From CBDFNC01 sp965249895 (GTDB lineage Bacteria > Pseudomonadota > Gammaproteobacteria > Enterobacterales > CBDFNC01), in NCBI GenBank assembly GCA_965249895.1, contig CBDFNC010000001.1, forward strand, positions 1,302,001 through 1,366,000: 64,000 nt of DNA, in the 5' to 3' direction. This document shows, piece after piece, positions 43,262 to 52,161 of this stretch. Under the pieces are notes generated by a model, which was given only the letters and a program-made list of their open reading frames with translations, was not told where the DNA came from and did no database searches. Numbering within the stretch: position 1 is the first letter of the stretch; every line of letters begins with the position of its first letter. Both the position numbers and the translations under genes were made by a program.

Positions 43262-44380
43262 ATGAGATTTCAAGCTCTCGATAGTATCAGGGGTCTGGCC
43301 GCAGTCGCTGTGGTTCTGTTTCATTTAAAGTTTTCATTTCCAGGCTACTTGGCGGTAGATTTATTTTTTATTCTCAGTGGATTTGTGCTGAGTTATCGCT
43401 ATTTTGGCCAGCCCGATACCATGAAACCCTCAATCGCTGATTTTGCAGCCGCTCGTTTTTCCCGGCTCTATCCGCTACATCTGTTCGCCCTGATGGCTAT
43501 TTTACTGATTTATGCGGGAAGCCAGCAGTTCCCTAGCTTTGGTGACGGTTATCTTTTTACCTTTTTACAACACCTATTGTTACTCCATAACACGGGATTA
43601 AGCACCCATTGGTTATCATGGAACGAGCCGAGCTGGAGTATTAGTGTTGAGTTTTGGGTAAATCTGCTGGTATTCGCCTATATAGCCAAAAAAGCCAACA
43701 CACTAGGATTAGTGAGTCTCGCCATCTTGGGTTATGTGATCCTGGCTGCCAATATAAAGCACCTGGATGTACATATTCAGCTGTTGTTTGGCTTTCTTAA
43801 TACCGGCCTGGTTCGTTGTTTTGCCGGGTTCTTTATTGGTATGGCTGTTTATAGGTTCTATCAAAAAATGCAAGCCTTGCCTGCTATCAAGCAGAAGTCG
43901 ACCTTAGCGTATTTAAGTTTTAGCCTGCTGGAAGTTATTTTATTGGCGGCTTGCTTCTACATTATGTTTATCAGTCCGATCCGAACCAAAGCGGACTTTA
44001 ATGGGCCTATTATCTTTACCTTCACCGTATTGGTTTTTGCGTTTCAAGCCGGGATGGTAAGCCAAATCTTTATCAGGTTAAAGCTTGCCTTGCTGGGGAC
44101 GTTATCCTATTCCCTGTACCTGAACCATTTCTGGTTACTGGCATTAATGCACAGACTGGATCTGCCTACTTATGGCTTAACAGTGAACACCCTGAGCTGG
44201 GTGTTTGGTCTTTTGTTACCCCTATCAGCGGCGACTTATTTGCTGATTGAGAAGCCGGGACAAAAATGGCTACGAAGCCGGTATAAAGCTCTTAAACAAG
44301 CTTCCTTTAGTGGACAATCCCATATAACCGAAAACCAAACCAAGGTAAATACGCGAGAGTTAGTAGATAAACAACAATAA
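43262..44380 (+). CDS. Acyltransferase 3 family membrane protein
   Basis: Predicted O-acyltransferase of surface polysaccharide or other sugars, with about ten membrane helices. The family motif RGLAAVAVVLFHL carries the essential His; EPSWSISVEFWVNL is also conserved. 372 aa; the ATG at 43262 has GGAAGA upstream. It has its own terminators on both sides and interrupts the gpt-frsA-crl order, so it is likely an independent insertion. Target unknown. Confidence 0.9.
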   Translation: MRFQALDSIRGLAAVAVVLFHLKFSFPGYLAVDLFFILSGFVLSYRYFGQPDTMKPSIADFAAARFSRLYPLHLFALMAILLIYAGSQQFPSFGDGYLFTFLQHLLLLHNTGLSTHWLSWNEPSWSISVEFWVNLLVFAYIAKKANTLGLVSLAILGYVILAANIKHLDVHIQLLFGFLNTGLVRCFAGFFIGMAVYRFYQKMQALPAIKQKSTLAYLSFSLLEVILLAACFYIMFISPIRTKADFNGPIIFTFTVLVFAFQAGMVSQIFIRLKLALLGTLSYSLYLNHFWLLALMHRLDLPTYGLTVNTLSWVFGLLLPLSAATYLLIEKPGQKWLRSRYKALKQASFSGQSHITENQTKVNTRELVDKQQ

Positions 44381-44432
44381 AAATAGCCACTCTAGGTTCT
44401 GTTTTCACTGGAAAGATGGCGGCTATTTTTTA
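44379..44432 (+). terminator. Terminator of the acyltransferase gene
   Basis: AAAAATAGCC/GGCTATTTTT (44379-44388, 44421-44430) with a large 32-nt loop, ending in T6. Confidence 0.55.
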
Positions 44433-44479
44433 GTTATATATAATGCTTGCTACCCGTCAGTAACTGAGTCTTCCTTTCT

Positions 44480-45739
44480 ATGTCTGAGCCTAACTTATCT
44501 GAAAAACTGTTTAAGCAAATCTGTCGCCAAACTGAAACTTCAGCTGTCGCTAATAGCAATGCCCGCCAAAGCAACCGTGACGAATCGGCTAAGGTCATGG
44601 ATGGGGATAAAAAGAGCGGTTGGTATCGTTTGCTGCGCAGGGCTCAGTGGGCCTGGCAAGGCGTTGACCCGCTATTGGTTGAATCCGTGTTGGCGCGTAT
44701 TGCGGTATCCGAGCAACCAAGAACCAACGACCACTTGCTGGATACAGTCACTAAGTATCGGCCGGGAAACTGGATTTATGAATGGACTCAGGAAGGGATG
44801 GAGCTGCAGAAACACGCGAAGCAGCTGTTGGCGGAGGAAGAGCGTGACGCCGCTGCAGATGCATTTTACCTGGCGTCACAGTACTTTGCTATCGCCAGCT
44901 ACCCCCACCTTAAAGGTGATGAGTTAAGCCAGCAGGCACAAATATTAGCAAATATGTGTTATCGCGAGGCAGGGAAGCTATGGCCAGAAAGCCTTAAAGT
45001 TATCGAGGTACCGTACCAAAACAAAAAAATTCAATGCTATCTACACCTACCCCATACGGATTCTATATTACCTGTGATCCTGGTAAGCGGTGGAGCCGAC
45101 AGCTTACAACTTGAATATTTACAGCTGTTTCGTAAATTTCTGGCGCCCGCAGGTTTCGCCATGCTAACCCTGGACATGCCAGGGGCAGGTTATTCGTCAC
45201 ATTGGGTGTTAGATCAAGACTCTACCAAGTTACACCAGGCAGTGTTGGATCACCTTAAGCATATTCCCTGGGTCGACCATGACAGAGTCGGCATGATCGG
45301 CGGTCGAATGGCGGGTAATATAGTGGCACGAATGGCTTATCTTGAGCCGTTTAAACTGGATGCTGTGGTATGTGTCGGGGCGGCAACCCACAGTATCTTT
45401 TCCGAGCCACAAAGTTTTGAGTCTGTTCCCCAGATGATGTTGGATGCGTTAGCCTCGCGTATGGGCAGTGATGGAGCAAATATTCCTTTGCTGCAAAAGC
45501 AGAGTCAGGTGTTTTCCTTAGTAAGGCAGGGACTGCTGGGGCGAAGTAAAACACCGGTCCCCCTGTTGAGCATTGGTCATAAGGATGATCTGATTTGTCC
45601 CGAGCAGGATATTAAAATGCTGGCTAAGGCAAGCTCAAAGGGAGAGCAGGTAATAATAGATAAACCACCAATATTTAACTCATATTACAAAGCGTTATCT
45701 TATGCTGCAGAATGGTTAAAGTTGCACCTGAGGCGTTAA
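44480..45739 (+). CDS. frsA: FrsA-like alpha/beta-hydrolase
   Basis: Esterase-like protein of the FrsA (YafA) family, reported to bind IIA-Glc and affect the respiration/fermentation balance in enterics and Vibrio. 419 aa (E. coli 414). WAWQGVDPLLVESVLARIA, then PVILVSGGADSLQ and DHDRVGMIGGRMAGNIVARMA; note that the nucleophile position in the GxSxG-like elbow reads GGRMAG, without Ser, as is known for FrsA. C-terminal GHKDDLICP. It lies directly before crl. Confidence 0.93.
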   Translation: MSEPNLSEKLFKQICRQTETSAVANSNARQSNRDESAKVMDGDKKSGWYRLLRRAQWAWQGVDPLLVESVLARIAVSEQPRTNDHLLDTVTKYRPGNWIYEWTQEGMELQKHAKQLLAEEERDAAADAFYLASQYFAIASYPHLKGDELSQQAQILANMCYREAGKLWPESLKVIEVPYQNKKIQCYLHLPHTDSILPVILVSGGADSLQLEYLQLFRKFLAPAGFAMLTLDMPGAGYSSHWVLDQDSTKLHQAVLDHLKHIPWVDHDRVGMIGGRMAGNIVARMAYLEPFKLDAVVCVGAATHSIFSEPQSFESVPQMMLDALASRMGSDGANIPLLQKQSQVFSLVRQGLLGRSKTPVPLLSIGHKDDLICPEQDIKMLAKASSKGEQVIIDKPPIFNSYYKALSYAAEWLKLHLRR

Positions 45740-45775
45740 TGATATATGACTATATAGTCGAGATATCATATTTTG
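45740..45775 (+). terminator. Nested palindrome between frsA and crl
   Basis: TGATAT/ATATCA (from 45740 and to 45769) encloses the perfect palindrome GACTATATAGTC (45748-45759), followed by TATTTTG. It could be a weak terminator or a dimer-binding operator for crl. Confidence 0.4.
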
Positions 45776-45791
45776 TCAGGGAGACAGTGAA

Positions 45792-46196
45792 ATGATGCCA
45801 ACAACAACCTTTCCGCCATATGGCAGGTTAACCCGCAGATTTACTGAAATTGGTCCCTATTTCAGAGCACCTAAATCAGATAGAGAGCAGTTCTTTTTTG
45901 ATTGCCTTGCCGTTTGCGTCAGTGTTAAAGCAGACCCAGAAAAACGAGAGTTTCATGGCTGGTGGTTAACACTGGATAAAACGGAAACCGGGTTTATTTA
46001 TCGTTATCAGTTTGGACTTTATGACAACAAAGGAGAGTGGAAGGAAAACGCCATCCCAAAGAAGTACCGAGTGGAAGTGACTGCATCGTTACAGAGCTTT
46101 TATGAGAAACTGTCGGAGTTAGTAGTGAAGGAGTTTGAGCTGGAGCTGGGTGCATGTGACTCTTTGGACAAATCCCTCGTACTTTCAGCGGCTTAA
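45792..46196 (+). CDS. crl: Sigma factor-binding protein Crl
   Basis: Binds RpoS and helps it capture core RNA polymerase in stationary phase. 134 aa (E. coli 133). Y-G-R-L-TRRFTEIGPYFR, then QFFFDCLAVCVSVKADPEKR and GWWLTLDK are diagnostic. GGGAG precedes a double ATG (45792 and 45795). The place after frsA is as in E. coli, which adds to the call. Its presence implies an RpoS-dependent stress response. Confidence 0.95.
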   Translation: MMPTTTFPPYGRLTRRFTEIGPYFRAPKSDREQFFFDCLAVCVSVKADPEKREFHGWWLTLDKTETGFIYRYQFGLYDNKGEWKENAIPKKYRVEVTASLQSFYEKLSELVVKEFELELGACDSLDKSLVLSAA

Positions 46197-46219
46197 TTTT
46201 TGATGTAACTATTTTATGG

Positions 46220-46240
46220 GGAGGGGAAACCCTCCTTCTA
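46220..46240 (+). terminator. Terminator of crl
   Basis: GGAGGG/CCCTCC stem (46220-46225, 46230-46235) with a GAAA tetraloop and TTCT after it. Confidence 0.55.
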
Positions 46241-46400
46241 TCGTCATAGCGTATTCAGCCAGTCGGCAAACCCTTGTTTCATCAGAGCAGTAAATTCAGT
46301 CCCGGATGATTGTTGTCACTCAAAACCTGCCTTTAGCTTCATGATATAATTTTTTACTTTAACAGGCTCCCTGTGGCTAGTGGGAAAGCGAGAAAAAAGC

Positions 46401-46429
46401 TTGAGCTAGTCTCCGTCCCTAGGTATAAA
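46401..46429 (+). promoter_or_regulatory. Sigma70 promoter of proB
   Basis: TTGAGC (46401-46406), 17-bp spacer, TATAAA (46424-46429). Transcription would start near 46436, favouring the ATG at 46464 for proB. Confidence 0.6.
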
Positions 46430-46463
46430 GGGCAACTTGTGCTCAATGGAAGTAAAGCCCCTC

Positions 46464-47567
46464 ATGTCGAGTAAAACTATCGTTATTAAGCTGGGCACCA
46501 GTGTGTTAACTGGTGGCTCCCAGCATTTGGACCGCGCCCATATGGTGGAGTTAGTGCGTCAGTGTGCATTGCTTCATAAACAAGGCCACAAAGTAATTGT
46601 TGTTACATCCGGTGCAATCGCTGCCGGTCGGGAGCATTTAGGCTTCCCTGATTTGCCGTCAAATGTGCTTAATAAACAGATGTTGGCGGCGGTAGGCCAA
46701 AGCCAGTTGATACTGACGTGGGAAAACCTCTTTAATATCTACGGCTTGCATGTTGGACAAATGTTGCTGACCGGGGCGGATTTAAACGATAAAGAGCGTT
46801 ACCTTTATGCCAAAGAGCTAATGTCTACTTTCCTGAATCACAGAATTATTCCAATCGTAAATGAAAATGATGCGGTGGCGGTGGCCGAAATTAAGTACGG
46901 TGACAACGATAACCTGTCTGCCAGGGTAGCGATGTTGGCCGAAGCCGACTTACTGCTGTTACTGACGGATCAAAGGGGACTATTTTCTGCGGATCCCAGA
47001 ACCAATCCAGACGCTGAATTAATCGAAGAGGTCGACACCATCGACGATGCTTTGCGCGCTTTAGCGGGCGGCTCTGCTGGTGGTCTGGGGACGGGAGGAA
47101 TGGCCACTAAGCTACAGGCGGCGGATATAGCAACGAGAGCAGGCATCGAGGTCGTAATCGCTTCCGGTCAGGCACCTGAGGTGATCACTCGAGTTGGGGC
47201 GGGTGAAAGTGTGGGTACCCGTTTTCCTGCTCTGCTGACACCATTGGATAATCGAAAAGAATGGATCTTGGTAGGACGTCCGCCGGAAGGCCGTATTCGT
47301 ATTGATAAAGGGGCGGTGCAAGCCGTTAGGTCAAAAGGAAGCAGCTTGTTACCCAAAGGGGTTTATCAGGTGAAGGGCAAGTTCTCTCGTGGAGAAGTGG
47401 TGACCATTGAATCCCCGGCGGGCAAAGCATTGGCACAAGGTGTTTGTCGTTACTCCAGCGCTGAACTGGAAAAGATACTGGGATTACACTCTGAGGAAAT
47501 TGAAGCCTGTTTGGGGTATAGCTACGGTGCGGTCGTCGTACACAGGGATTACCTGGTGGTACTGTAA
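46464..47567 (+). CDS. proB: Glutamate 5-kinase
   Basis: First enzyme of proline synthesis. The amino-acid kinase domain (about 1-255) has VIKLGTSVLTGG, TSGAIAAGREHLG, NENDAVAVAEI and GTGGMATKLQAADIA; a PUA domain follows (about 275-367). The ATG at 46464 gives 367 aa, the E. coli length; two in-frame ATG or alternative starts lie upstream at 46437 and 46446. proA does not follow, unlike the usual proBA operon; the next gene is convergent lipA. Confidence 0.95.
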   Translation: MSSKTIVIKLGTSVLTGGSQHLDRAHMVELVRQCALLHKQGHKVIVVTSGAIAAGREHLGFPDLPSNVLNKQMLAAVGQSQLILTWENLFNIYGLHVGQMLLTGADLNDKERYLYAKELMSTFLNHRIIPIVNENDAVAVAEIKYGDNDNLSARVAMLAEADLLLLLTDQRGLFSADPRTNPDAELIEEVDTIDDALRALAGGSAGGLGTGGMATKLQAADIATRAGIEVVIASGQAPEVITRVGAGESVGTRFPALLTPLDNRKEWILVGRPPEGRIRIDKGAVQAVRSKGSSLLPKGVYQVKGKFSRGEVVTIESPAGKALAQGVCRYSSAELEKILGLHSEEIEACLGYSYGAVVVHRDYLVVL

Positions 47568-47570
47568 GAA

Positions 47571-47604
47571 ATAAACAAGGCGGTTTACCGCCTTGTTTAT
47601 TGTT
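47571..47604. terminator. Bidirectional terminator between proB and lipA
   Basis: A perfect 13-bp stem (47571-47583 with 47588-47600) with a 4-nt loop and A/T-rich arms that act as T-runs both ways. Confidence 0.88.
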
Positions 47605-47618
47605 TGTCGGCTCCGGTA

Positions 47619-48587
47619 TTATTTCACTTCTTTACCGGCCGCCTGCAGATCAGCGTGATAGGAAGAACGGACAAAGGGACCGCAAGCCGCATGGGTAAAG
47701 CCAATCTCTTCTGCTTTTACTCCCAATGCATCAAATTCATCCGGGTGAACATAACGCTCCACAGCCAGGTGGTCACGGCTGGGCTGTAAGTATTGTCCCA
47801 GGGTGAGCATAGTGACACCGTGGTCGTTCAGATCCCGAATAACACTTTCTATTTCATCATTGGTTTCACCCAGGCCCATCATCAATCCAGACTTGGTAGG
47901 AACATCAGGGTGTAATTCTTTAAAGCGTTTAAGCAGGGTCAAGGACCACTGATAATCTGCACCTGGTCTGACTTTGGTATACAGGCGCGGCGCCGTTTCC
48001 AGGTTATGATTAAATACATCGGGTGGGTTATCTTTCAGGATATCCAGCGCTCTGTCCATCCGGCCTTTAAAGTCAGGCACCAGGATCTCTATCTTAATGT
48101 TCGGGTTCAAGGCTCTGATTTCACGGATACAGTCTGCAAAATGTTGGGCGCCGCCATCGCGTAAGTCATCTCGGTCAACGGAAGTGATGACCACATACTT
48201 CAATTTCATTTCCGCTATAGTTTCAGCCAGGTGTTTGGGCTCATCGGCGTTTGGCTTCAGTGGTCTGCCATGGCCCACATCGCAGAATGGACAGCGGCGG
48301 GTACAGATATCTCCCAGTATCATAAAGGTAGCCGTACCATGATTAAAGCATTCGGACAAGTTAGGACAGGATGCTTCTTCGCAGACGGAATGCAGTTTCC
48401 GCTTACGCATAATACCCTTGATTTCCTTGATCCTGGCATTTGAGCTGGGCAGCTTGATCTTCATCCAGTCCGGCTTTTTCAACATGGTTTCCCGTTCACT
48501 GGGAATCACTTTGATGGGGATCAGCGACATCTTGTCCGCATCCCGCATTTTTACGCCGGGCTCAAGTTTTAATGGTCTACTGCTCAT
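47619..48587 (-). CDS. lipA: Lipoyl synthase
   Basis: Radical-SAM enzyme that inserts two sulfurs into octanoyl groups on lipoyl domains. The radical-SAM cluster is CTRRCPFC; the auxiliary cluster that donates sulfur is CEEASCPNLSEC. 322 aa (E. coli 321), with a conserved C-terminal RSSYHADLQA carrying the Ser ligand. It starts directly after the lipB stop, forming lipB-lipA. Confidence 0.98.
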   Translation of the reverse strand: MSSRPLKLEPGVKMRDADKMSLIPIKVIPSERETMLKKPDWMKIKLPSSNARIKEIKGIMRKRKLHSVCEEASCPNLSECFNHGTATFMILGDICTRRCPFCDVGHGRPLKPNADEPKHLAETIAEMKLKYVVITSVDRDDLRDGGAQHFADCIREIRALNPNIKIEILVPDFKGRMDRALDILKDNPPDVFNHNLETAPRLYTKVRPGADYQWSLTLLKRFKELHPDVPTKSGLMMGLGETNDEIESVIRDLNDHGVTMLTLGQYLQPSRDHLAVERYVHPDEFDALGVKAEEIGFTHAACGPFVRSSYHADLQAAGKEVK

Positions 48588-49232
48588 CTAGTTACCGCCT
48601 GCCTGTTCAATATTTTGATAGTCCAACAACCTGGCCAAATGCTTTACCAGCACCTGGCCTGCTTCCTCCAGCGTATCGGGTCCATTTAACGTACTGGTCT
48701 GAGTCATATTTAAACCCGTATAACCACACGGGTTGATACGAGTAAAGGGCGCTAAATCCATGTTGACGTTTAAAGCCAAACCGTGGAACGAGCAACCTCT
48801 ACGGATCCTGAGCCCCAGGGAAGCGACTTTTTCCCCGTACACATAGACGCCCGGGGCGTCGGGTTTAGCATGAGATTCTATGCCGTAATCAGCCAGTAAC
48901 GCAATAATGGCGTTTTCAATATGGCTGACAAGCTCACGCACGCCTAATTTCTTACGACGAATGTCCAGCAAAATATAGGCTACCTGCTGTCCGGGGCCGT
49001 GATAAGTAACCTGACCTCCGCGGTCAGAAGCCACCACAGGAATATCGCCAGGAAACAATACATGCTCTGCTTTACCAGCCTGACCCTGGGTGAACACGGG
49101 ATCATGCTCAACCAGCCAGATTTCATCATTGCTGAGCTCGTCCCTCTGGTCGGTATAATCTTTCATCGCCTGCCAGGTTTCTTGGTAGTCACGCCGGTTG
49201 AGCTGTCGGATTACAAGGGTATTGTTTGGCAA
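48588..49232 (-). CDS. lipB: Lipoyl(octanoyl) transferase
   Basis: Moves octanoate from acyl-carrier protein to lipoyl domains. The motif GGQVTYHGPGQQVAYI, the catalytic Lys in EKVASLGLRIRRG and the catalytic Cys in RINPCGYTGL are present. 214 aa. No gap to lipA. ybeD lies 153 bp upstream on the same strand. Confidence 0.97.
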   Translation of the reverse strand: MPNNTLVIRQLNRRDYQETWQAMKDYTDQRDELSNDEIWLVEHDPVFTQGQAGKAEHVLFPGDIPVVASDRGGQVTYHGPGQQVAYILLDIRRKKLGVRELVSHIENAIIALLADYGIESHAKPDAPGVYVYGEKVASLGLRIRRGCSFHGLALNVNMDLAPFTRINPCGYTGLNMTQTSTLNGPDTLEEAGQVLVKHLARLLDYQNIEQAGGN

Positions 49233-49385
49233 AGGAGCCGTCCTGGTGGTAATTTTTCCGCATTATAATCAAACTGGACCACAAAATCATAACAATTCAG
49301 TGTGCTTATCAGCCAACTTTACGGTATCAATGAGTTACGCAAGCAACAGCAACCACTCAGGTTGCCGTTGATGAAATGAAGCTGC

Positions 49386-49655
49386 TTAAAGTACGACTCT
49401 GACGATATCGATATCACCCAGTTCGGTATACAGGGTTTCGATATGTTCTTTGCTGGTTACTATGACGCGAATGGACACAGCATGATAATTACCCTTAGTA
49501 CTTGGCTTTACGGTCGGTGAATAATCTCCCGGGGCGTGCTTTTGCACAGCGGCGACCACCAGGTCCGTTAATTTATCATCGGCTAATCCCATTACCTTAA
49601 AAGAAAATTCGCAGGGAAATTCCAGGTATTCGTCAAACTTAGTATTTAGTGCCAT
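49386..49655 (-). CDS. ybeD: YbeD/DUF493 family protein
   Basis: Small ferredoxin-like cytoplasmic protein of unknown role (89 aa; E. coli 87), usually between dacA and lipB as here. FDEYLEFPCEFSFKVMGLA and STKGNYHAVSIRVIV are diagnostic. Its ATG overlaps a short open frame that looks like the end of a D-amino-acid transaminase. Confidence 0.94.
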   Translation of the reverse strand: MALNTKFDEYLEFPCEFSFKVMGLADDKLTDLVVAAVQKHAPGDYSPTVKPSTKGNYHAVSIRVIVTSKEHIETLYTELGDIDIVRVVL

Positions 49656-49767
49656 TGGTCCACCAATTTATCTTTAAAATCTTGAAAGGCCTGGTATAAC
49701 GCTGAGGTTATGCGCCGTATATTTCTATCGGCAACGTAATTGCCATCAAGTTCAATTCCCGGCGTTA
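49646..49767 (-). pseudogene. Possible 3' remnant of D-amino-acid transaminase (dat)
   Basis: Upstream of ybeD an open stretch of about 39 codons reads ELDGNYVADRNIR and then SALYQAFQDFKDKLVDQWH and stops with TAA inside the first codons of ybeD. This resembles the C-terminus of bacterial D-alanine transaminase (VxLDGxxVGxGxPG then a helix). A stop codon precedes it in frame and no other part of the gene is visible in the 220 bp up to the dacA terminator. It is probably a deletion relic. Confidence 0.4.
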
Positions 49768-49984
49768 TTTACGCGTGGGAATTGTTCAATTGTATTCCTT
49801 TGCGACCGCTACGGTTAGATAAACCAAAGCCAGGGCGTGCAAGATGACGGATTTTATCTCACAACGCCGCCAACGTATATCTTTTCATAGGACTACTCGA
49901 GAGTTGAGTTAATCTGGGGCCGTCAGAAACAAAAAACTCGGCAAATTGCCGAGTTTTCGTATTATCAGGTTTGGCGTTAAGAAT
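49768..49984 (-). other. Intergenic tail between dacA and the dat-like relic
   Basis: Together with the relic this makes 329 bp without an intact gene. Apart from the dacA terminator, I see no conserved element. Short open frames are present but match nothing I recognise. Confidence 0.4.
49930..49960. terminator. Terminator of dacA
   Basis: AAAACTCGGCAA/TTGCCGAGTTTT hairpin with a short loop and A/T arms; strong on the minus strand and plausible on both. Confidence 0.85.
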
Positions 49985-51163
49985 TTAACCTATCCAGCTT
50001 TTGAATAAGCGTTTCACATAGTCCATCAAGCGACTGAACCAGCTACCTTGCTCCACTTCATTTAATGTGACAAGCGGAAACTCTGCAACTGACTTACCAT
50101 CAACTTCATAATAAACTTTACCAACTACTTCCCCTTTTTTAATCGGGGCTTCCATCTCTTTTTCCAGTACAAAATTGGCTTTTAGATCTTTGGCATAACC
50201 TCTTGGAATGGTCACTGGTGTGCTTTCCAATACACCCAGATCTACCATTTCTTTATCACCCATCCAGATACGCTCCGAAACGAGTTTGTCGCCTGCTTTA
50301 TATGGAGTAATGGTTTCATAAAAACGGAATCCCCAGTTCAGCAGCTTCTTGCTTTCAGCTTTGCGTGCCTGCTCGCTCTTGGTTCCCATCACGACGGTGA
50401 TCAGACGCATTCCGTCTTTGGTGGCTGAAGTGACCAGGCTATAGCCGGCTTTGCTGGTATGGCCGGTTTTGATGCCGTCCACATTCATGCTTTTATCCCA
50501 TAACAAAGAGTTACGGTTGTACTGGGTGATATTGTTGTAGGTAAACGATTTTTCCTTGTAGATGGCATATTCTTCCGGCACATCTCGGATTAATGCAACT
50601 CCCAGGATCGCCATATCTCTTGGGCTGGTGTAGTGCTCGCTGGAGTCCAGCCCGTGGGAGTTAACAAAATGGGTATTTGTCATTCCCAATTGGTCCGCCC
50701 ATGAATTCATTAAATCGGCAAAGGCATCTTCGCTACCGGCGATATGCTCGGCCATGGCGACACAGGCATCGTTACCAGACTGAATAATGATACCGCGATT
50801 CAGATCTTCAACACTCACAGTCTTGCCCACCTCGATAAACATCTTAGAGGAGTCCGGGAAGTTTTTGGCCCAGGCGTTTTCGCTCACTACGACCTGGTCG
50901 GAGAGTGAGATATTTCCGCGTTTTATTTCCTGACCGATAACATAACTGGTCATCATTTTAGTCAGGCTGGCCGGTGGGATCGGCTCGTCGGCCTGATGTT
51001 CAACCAGTACCTTACCCGAGTCGTAATCCATTAAAATGTAACCCTTGGCGGCAATGGCCGGTGGGTTTGGGATGACGCGAGGCGCAGCTGTCGCAGTCAA
51101 ACTTATGGTGCCGATAAAAAACAGCGCACCTAATTTTTTAGCCAAATTTGAAATCATAAGCAT
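49985..51163 (-). CDS. dacA: D-alanyl-D-alanine carboxypeptidase (PBP5/6 type)
   Basis: Periplasmic, membrane-tethered enzyme that trims the terminal D-Ala of peptidoglycan stems. Signal peptide (ends TAA or TATA-AP); active-site motifs SLTK in PASLTKMMTSYVI, SGN in SGNDACVAMAEH and KTG in KTGHTSKAGYSL. A C-terminal beta domain and an amphipathic anchor (WFSRLMDYVKRLFKSWIG) complete the PBP5 layout. 392 aa. Downstream in the elongasome cluster after rlpA. Confidence 0.97.
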   Translation of the reverse strand: MLMISNLAKKLGALFFIGTISLTATAAPRVIPNPPAIAAKGYILMDYDSGKVLVEHQADEPIPPASLTKMMTSYVIGQEIKRGNISLSDQVVVSENAWAKNFPDSSKMFIEVGKTVSVEDLNRGIIIQSGNDACVAMAEHIAGSEDAFADLMNSWADQLGMTNTHFVNSHGLDSSEHYTSPRDMAILGVALIRDVPEEYAIYKEKSFTYNNITQYNRNSLLWDKSMNVDGIKTGHTSKAGYSLVTSATKDGMRLITVVMGTKSEQARKAESKKLLNWGFRFYETITPYKAGDKLVSERIWMGDKEMVDLGVLESTPVTIPRGYAKDLKANFVLEKEMEAPIKKGEVVGKVYYEVDGKSVAEFPLVTLNEVEQGSWFSRLMDYVKRLFKSWIG

Positions 51164-51261
51164 TTATTGTCTTTATTACGTGGTGGCATTTAGAAGCAGC
51201 TACTATAGCAGAAGCTAGCTGCTTGGATGTGTAAGAATCTATTGAATTTATGTAAATAACG

Positions 51262-52065
51262 CTAGATTGATTTTAGGTTAACCGGTTCACTAAACATAAA
51301 CGCACCAGGGTATTTATCGGATTTTAACTGGTTGAGTATTTGATACGCTTGCTGTTGATCTGAGATAGGTCCCATTTGCAGCTTGTGGATGGACTTTCCG
51401 GGTTTAGTAAACGCCGGCACCCTATATTGCGAAGTGAGATCCCGGGCCAGGGCTTCTGCTCTGTCCTGATATGAGGTGGCGAGTAACTGGATGAAAAACT
51501 GTTTCTGCGGGGTAAAGGCAGACTCAATCTGACTCTGATTGTTACCCGGGTTAACCAGCTCGACCTCAACACTGGCGGTACCCGACGTTAACATATCCAG
51601 TTTATAAGCCGCAGCGTAGGACAAGTCGATAATCCGCTCCGAATGGAATGGCCCCCTGTCGTTGACCCGTACGATCACTGTCTTGTTATTTTTAAGGTTA
51701 GTGACTTTGACATAGCTGGGCAGTGGCAGGTTTTTGTGGGCAGCACTCATGGAGTACATATCGTAGATTTCACCGTTAGAGGTAAGGTGCCCATGGAATT
51801 TTTTACCGTACCAGGACGCAATACCTTTTTGTTTATATGACTCTTTTTCCAGCCATACCTCGTAGGTGATGCCTCTGACCTGGTACTTGCTCATATTGCC
51901 CTGAGCAGAGTAAGGCTCATAGCGGGGGATGGCGTTGTCTATGTGAGCCAGGGGAGGAACGGAGTCTGGCGCCTTATCATTCTCCATGCTGTACCTGCCT
52001 TTGGGGGGGCTGCTACAGCCAGTAATAAACAAAACCAACAACAAAGAGCAGTAAAACTTAATCAC
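51262..52065 (-). CDS. rlpA: Septal-ring lytic transglycosylase-type lipoprotein RlpA
   Basis: Lipoprotein with lipobox LFITGC, a double-psi beta-barrel (GIASWYGKKFHGHLTSNG, then VRVNDRGPFHSERIIDLS) and a C-terminal SPOR domain (about 190-265) that binds denuded glycan at division sites. In Pseudomonas RlpA is a lytic transglycosylase; E. coli RlpA lacks the activity. The catalytic-type Asp/Glu and His are visible in FHGHLTSNGE and VNDRGPF, so activity is possible. 267 aa, following rodA. Confidence 0.95.
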   Translation of the reverse strand: MIKFYCSLLLVLFITGCSSPPKGRYSMENDKAPDSVPPLAHIDNAIPRYEPYSAQGNMSKYQVRGITYEVWLEKESYKQKGIASWYGKKFHGHLTSNGEIYDMYSMSAAHKNLPLPSYVKVTNLKNNKTVIVRVNDRGPFHSERIIDLSYAAAYKLDMLTSGTASVEVELVNPGNNQSQIESAFTPQKQFFIQLLATSYQDRAEALARDLTSQYRVPAFTKPGKSIHKLQMGPISDQQQAYQILNQLKSDKYPGAFMFSEPVNLKSI

Positions 52066-52161
52066 GTTTATTCCTTTTAAAGTCTGTCCAGAGCGGGTCT
52101 AGCATGCCAAAAATCGGCGGTACAGTCATCTATTAAACCCGCGTTGATTACCGGTATATTT

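Noticed and set aside
44480..45739. frsA called inactive because the hydrolase elbow lacks Ser
   Set aside because: Known FrsA proteins also deviate at this position, so it is not evidence of decay.
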